From NCBI RefSeq assembly GCF_000972495.1, contig NZ_LATM01000004.1, positions 62,001 to 126,000 on the forward strand: a stretch of DNA of 64,000 bases. Direction: 5' to 3'. A program made the position numbers and the translations under genes. How positions within the stretch are numbered: position 1 is the stretch's first letter; every line of letters starts with the position of its first letter. The notes beneath the pieces are model-generated. The model searched no databases, had not been told where the DNA came from, and saw nothing but the letters and a program-made list of their open reading frames with translations. This DNA comes from Hymenobacter terrenus. Its GTDB lineage: Bacteria; Bacteroidota; Bacteroidia; Cytophagales; Hymenobacteraceae. Below are positions 61,767-64,000 of the stretch, in pieces.

Positions 61767-62522
61767 GTGGCTCAAAAACAACAAACTCCGCCTACTGGTA
61801 ACGATGTTGCCGGCTCGGCCATATTCAAAAAGTTTCTGCAGACGGCCGAAGGCTACATTCGTCAGCCCACCCGCATGAAAAAGCTGCTGACGGACGCTTA
61901 CCAGAAAGCCAGTGAAAAGAATGACGTCGGCACGCTGGCCCATGAAGCCTGGGAAACCCTCCAGACCATGTTCCGGCTGATCAAAGCGTCAGTGTCGGGC
62001 GAATACACGGGCGTACCCGGCACCACAGTGGCAGCGGCCGTAGCCGTGCTTATCTACTTTTTGAGCCCCATTGACCTGATTCCGGACTTCATTCCAGTGC
62101 TGGGCCTGCTCGACGACGTGGCCCTGGTGGCTTGGTTCTCGACTACGTTGAAAGGCGAAATGGACAAGTTTCTGGAGTGGGAGTCGACTCGCCCGCAACT
62201 AGCCGCTATTGCGGCCACCTCGGCTGCGCCTGTTGCAACGGCTCCGGCTGGCTCCTCCCATGCTTCCGCCACTGCCTCTGACCGTGCCCAACCAGCTGCC
62301 GAATCGGCGAAGCAACACGGCACCACCGACGCGCCCACCAATCCCGCTTCTAATACCGACTCAGGACTGGGCTCGCCTGAAAGCAGCAGCCCTCGCCCGG
62401 TACATGAGGCTGGCCCCGATACCCAGCCTACGGGCACAAACAGCGGCACGGCCAACACCTGGGAAGGCAGCCGCAATGGCACCGACGCTGGCAATCTCGA
62501 TACCGGCGGCAACGTGCGCTAG
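61767..62522 (+). CDS. YkvA-like (DUF1232) membrane protein
   Basis: A 251-residue protein. The core YFLSPIDLIPDFIPVLGLLD, in two hydrophobic helices, is the DUF1232 (YkvA) signature. The N-terminal part is helical and charged (RMKKLLTDAYQKASEK). The C-terminal 90 residues are a low-complexity tail rich in Ser, Thr, Ala, Pro and Gly (SSHASATASDRAQPAAESAK), likely disordered. No catalytic motif is seen; DUF1232 proteins are small membrane proteins of unknown role. The start is probably GTG 61767, since the earlier TTG at 61743 gives an odd leader. A terminator follows. Confidence 0.78.
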   Translation: MAQKQQTPPTGNDVAGSAIFKKFLQTAEGYIRQPTRMKKLLTDAYQKASEKNDVGTLAHEAWETLQTMFRLIKASVSGEYTGVPGTTVAAAVAVLIYFLSPIDLIPDFIPVLGLLDDVALVAWFSTTLKGEMDKFLEWESTRPQLAAIAATSAAPVATAPAGSSHASATASDRAQPAAESAKQHGTTDAPTNPASNTDSGLGSPESSSPRPVHEAGPDTQPTGTNSGTANTWEGSRNGTDAGNLDTGGNVR

Positions 62523-62541
62523 CTTTCGTTTCCGCTAAGCA

Positions 62542-62577
62542 AAAAAGCCCCGGCAACCTGTGTTGCCGGGGCTTTTT
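62542..62577. terminator. Bidirectional terminator
   Basis: The perfect 16-base arms AAAAAGCCCCGGCAAC with loop CTGT lie between the converging YkvA-like and ACP-like genes, with T-runs both ways. Confidence 0.88.
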
Positions 62578-62597
62578 GCTGGAAATAACCCTTAGCC

Positions 62598-62864
62598 TTA
62601 GGCCGCCGCCGCGTGGTCGCGTACGTAGCGCACGAAGTCGCCCACTGTGTAGAGCGGCACCTCGTCGGGGATGACGATGCTGAAGTTGCGCTCCAGCTCA
62701 AGAATGATGTCAACAACGTCGACGGTGTCGAAACGCAGGTCGCGGGCGAGGCTAGCAGTTTTGCGCACACGGCTGGCCCGGATGGCCTTACGCTTGCTGA
62801 TGATACGAAAAACCTGCTGCTCGATGGAAGCGGTGGGAGCTGGGTTAGTGGTGGATACGTACAT
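62598..62864 (-). CDS. Acyl-carrier-like protein without the phosphopantetheine serine
   Basis: An 88-residue protein of acyl-carrier fold and length. The C-terminal part (VVDIILELERNFSIVIPDEV, LYTVGDFVRYV) matches helices II-IV of ACP very well. At the point where ACPs have D-S-L, with Ser carrying 4'-phosphopantetheine, the sequence reads LRFDTVDVV; codon ACC confirms Thr. It therefore cannot be primed in the usual way. The gene stands alone downstream of the RND permease on the same strand. It may be a decoy, a scaffold or a structural protein. ATG 62864 is preferred; the longer frame to 62984 is not conserved. Confidence 0.8.
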   Translation of the reverse strand: MYVSTTNPAPTASIEQQVFRIISKRKAIRASRVRKTASLARDLRFDTVDVVDIILELERNFSIVIPDEVPLYTVGDFVRYVRDHAAAA

Positions 62865-62990
62865 AAATAGTGCAAAAAAGAGGTGAGTTCTGAGATATTG
62901 GGAATAGCTGGGGCGCGATTGCGGAGGTACCCGCCGATGGTTGATGCAGCAACAAGAACCGGCCGGCGGGTACCGACAACGCATAAATTA

Positions 62991-64000
62991 TTAAGCTAGT
63001 ACCGGCGGCGAATCCGCTTCTATTTTCCTAGAGTCTACCTCAACCGAATTGGTTGCAAGGGTATCCGGATTTTTTCCGGATATTTTTCCTTTTAGCGTTT
63101 CGCTCAGCAGGTACATTACCGGCACTACCACCAGCGTCACCAATGTGGCAAAGCTCAGGCCAAAGATGATGGTCCAGGCCAGTGGGCCCCAGAAAGTCAC
63201 CGATTCGCCGCCAATGAAGAAGTGCGGGTGACCGGAATTGAACAGTTCGTAAAAGTCAATATTCAGTCCAATGGCCAGTGGAATGAGACCCAGGATGGCC
63301 GCGGTAGCCGTGAGGATAACCGGGTTGAGGCGAGTGCGGCCGGCCAAAATGATGGCCTCACGCATCGGCATGCCCTGCGAGCGGAGCATGTCAGTGAATT
63401 CGACCAACAGGATACCATTTTTCACCACGATACCCGCTAGGGCGATGATGCCCACCCCCGTCATCACAATGCTGATGTTCATGCCGGTGATGGCCAACCC
63501 GAGGAGTACGCCGATGATGGAAAAAATTACCTCCGACAAAATGATGAGCGGCTTGCTGAACGAGTTGAACTGCGTAACCAGAATGAGGAAAATCAGGCCC
63601 AGCGCACCGAGGCCAGCCATGGGCAGGAAGTCGCTGGTTTCTTTTTGGTCTTCTTCAGCGCCGCCCATTTTGATGGTGTAGCCAGGCGGCGTGGGGAAGG
63701 ATTGAAGGGCGCGGCGAATATTGGCCACTACATCGGGACCGGTGAAACCGTTGAGCACGTTGGACGAGATAGTAATAACCCGCTTCACGTCTTTGCGTTT
63801 GATACCGCCGTAGGTGGTGCTGTAGGTAACATCGGCTACCGATGAGATGGGCACCTGACGCACCGAGCCCGTGGCATCGCGGAAGGTGAGTGGCGCGTTC
63901 ACGATGGCATTCACGTCTTGGCGGTAAGGCTTGGCGTAGCGCACCTGAATGGGATATTCATCGTCGGATGTTTTGAATTTGCTTGCCTCAGTACCATAGA
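62991..64000 (-). CDS. RND efflux transporter permease, C-terminal part, cut by window edge
   Basis: An open frame read from the right edge. It starts inside a periplasmic domain (YGTEASKFKTSDDEYPIQVR), continues through RRALQSFPTPPGYTIKMGG, and has the second set of membrane helices: FLPMAGLGALGLIFLILVT, VIFSIIGVLLGLAITGMNI, VGIIALAGIVVKNGILLVEF, LATLVTLVVVPVMYLL. NGILLVEF and GRTRLNPVILTATAA are typical of the AcrB/CusA/heavy-metal RND family. The N-terminal half lies beyond the window, so the substrate class cannot be told. Confidence 0.9.
   Translation of the reverse strand, partial: YGTEASKFKTSDDEYPIQVRYAKPYRQDVNAIVNAPLTFRDATGSVRQVPISSVADVTYSTTYGGIKRKDVKRVITISSNVLNGFTGPDVVANIRRALQSFPTPPGYTIKMGGAEEDQKETSDFLPMAGLGALGLIFLILVTQFNSFSKPLIILSEVIFSIIGVLLGLAITGMNISIVMTGVGIIALAGIVVKNGILLVEFTDMLRSQGMPMREAIILAGRTRLNPVILTATAAILGLIPLAIGLNIDFYELFNSGHPHFFIGGESVTFWGPLAWTIIFGLSFATLVTLVVVPVMYLLSETLKGKISGKNPDTLATNSVEVDSRKIEADSPPVLA

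Overview
The window looks like chromosome of a Hymenobacter-like member of the Bacteroidota (Cytophagales). Coding DNA is GC-rich. There is a type IX secretion C-terminal sorting domain, many short lipoproteins with an LxxC lipobox, promoter-like TAnnTTTG -7 boxes, a TssD-type (Bacteroidota) Hcp homologue and a second acyl-carrier-like protein. I saw no rRNA, tRNA, CRISPR array, insertion sequence or prophage. The organism assignment is inferred from these protein families, not from a marker gene.

Layout. 1-9.8 kb: housekeeping and envelope genes on both strands: a cyclase-family enzyme cut by the left edge, an alpha/beta hydrolase, HemW, an Omp85-family outer-membrane protein, an Hsp20-like protein, a VF530-type protein, a membrane-anchored GH25 lysozyme, an RlpA-like lipoprotein and an SRAP (YedK/HMCES) protein. 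10-23 kb: an alpha-glucan region with a GT35 phosphorylase-like protein, a neopullulanase/SusA-like GH13 enzyme, a second secreted GH13 enzyme and an SLC45-like sugar transporter. It is interrupted at 16.2-18.7 kb by an accessory island: a TssD (Hcp)-Ntox15 toxin fusion, its probable GAD/DUF1851 immunity protein, a perfect 36-bp-arm palindrome and an HTH gene. 23-32.6 kb: a glycosyltransferase, an FAD oxidoreductase, a DUF3365 haem lipoprotein, the thrA-thrB-thrC operon and prfA. 32.8-44.3 kb: a beta-helix lipoprotein, gpmI, a DUF4783 protein, nadC, a ZIP transporter, the cbpA/cbpM chaperone pair and an acyltransferase.

44.4-64 kb: a 2324-residue T9SS surface protein, a chromate transporter, a Ser/Thr/Gly-repeat lipoprotein, a 2-oxoglutarate/Fe(II) dioxygenase, an McrB/McrC-type restriction pair, an ECF sigma factor followed by an anti-sigma-like/trypsin-like protease fusion, a YkvA-type membrane protein, an ACP-like protein lacking the phosphopantetheine serine, and the 3' part of an RND efflux permease cut by the right edge.

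How the parts work together. The GH13 enzymes, transporter and phosphorylase-like protein form a plausible maltodextrin uptake and breakdown route without SusC/SusD, although the phosphorylase-like protein lacks the usual PLP lysine. The toxin, immunity and HTH genes form a self-contained interbacterial-competition cassette with no structural T6SS genes here. Intergenic DNA carries several families of inverted-repeat elements built like REPINs (paired hairpins). Two copies of one family have diverged in sequence while keeping their stems paired. All functional statements come from reading sequence and motifs; no database search was run.
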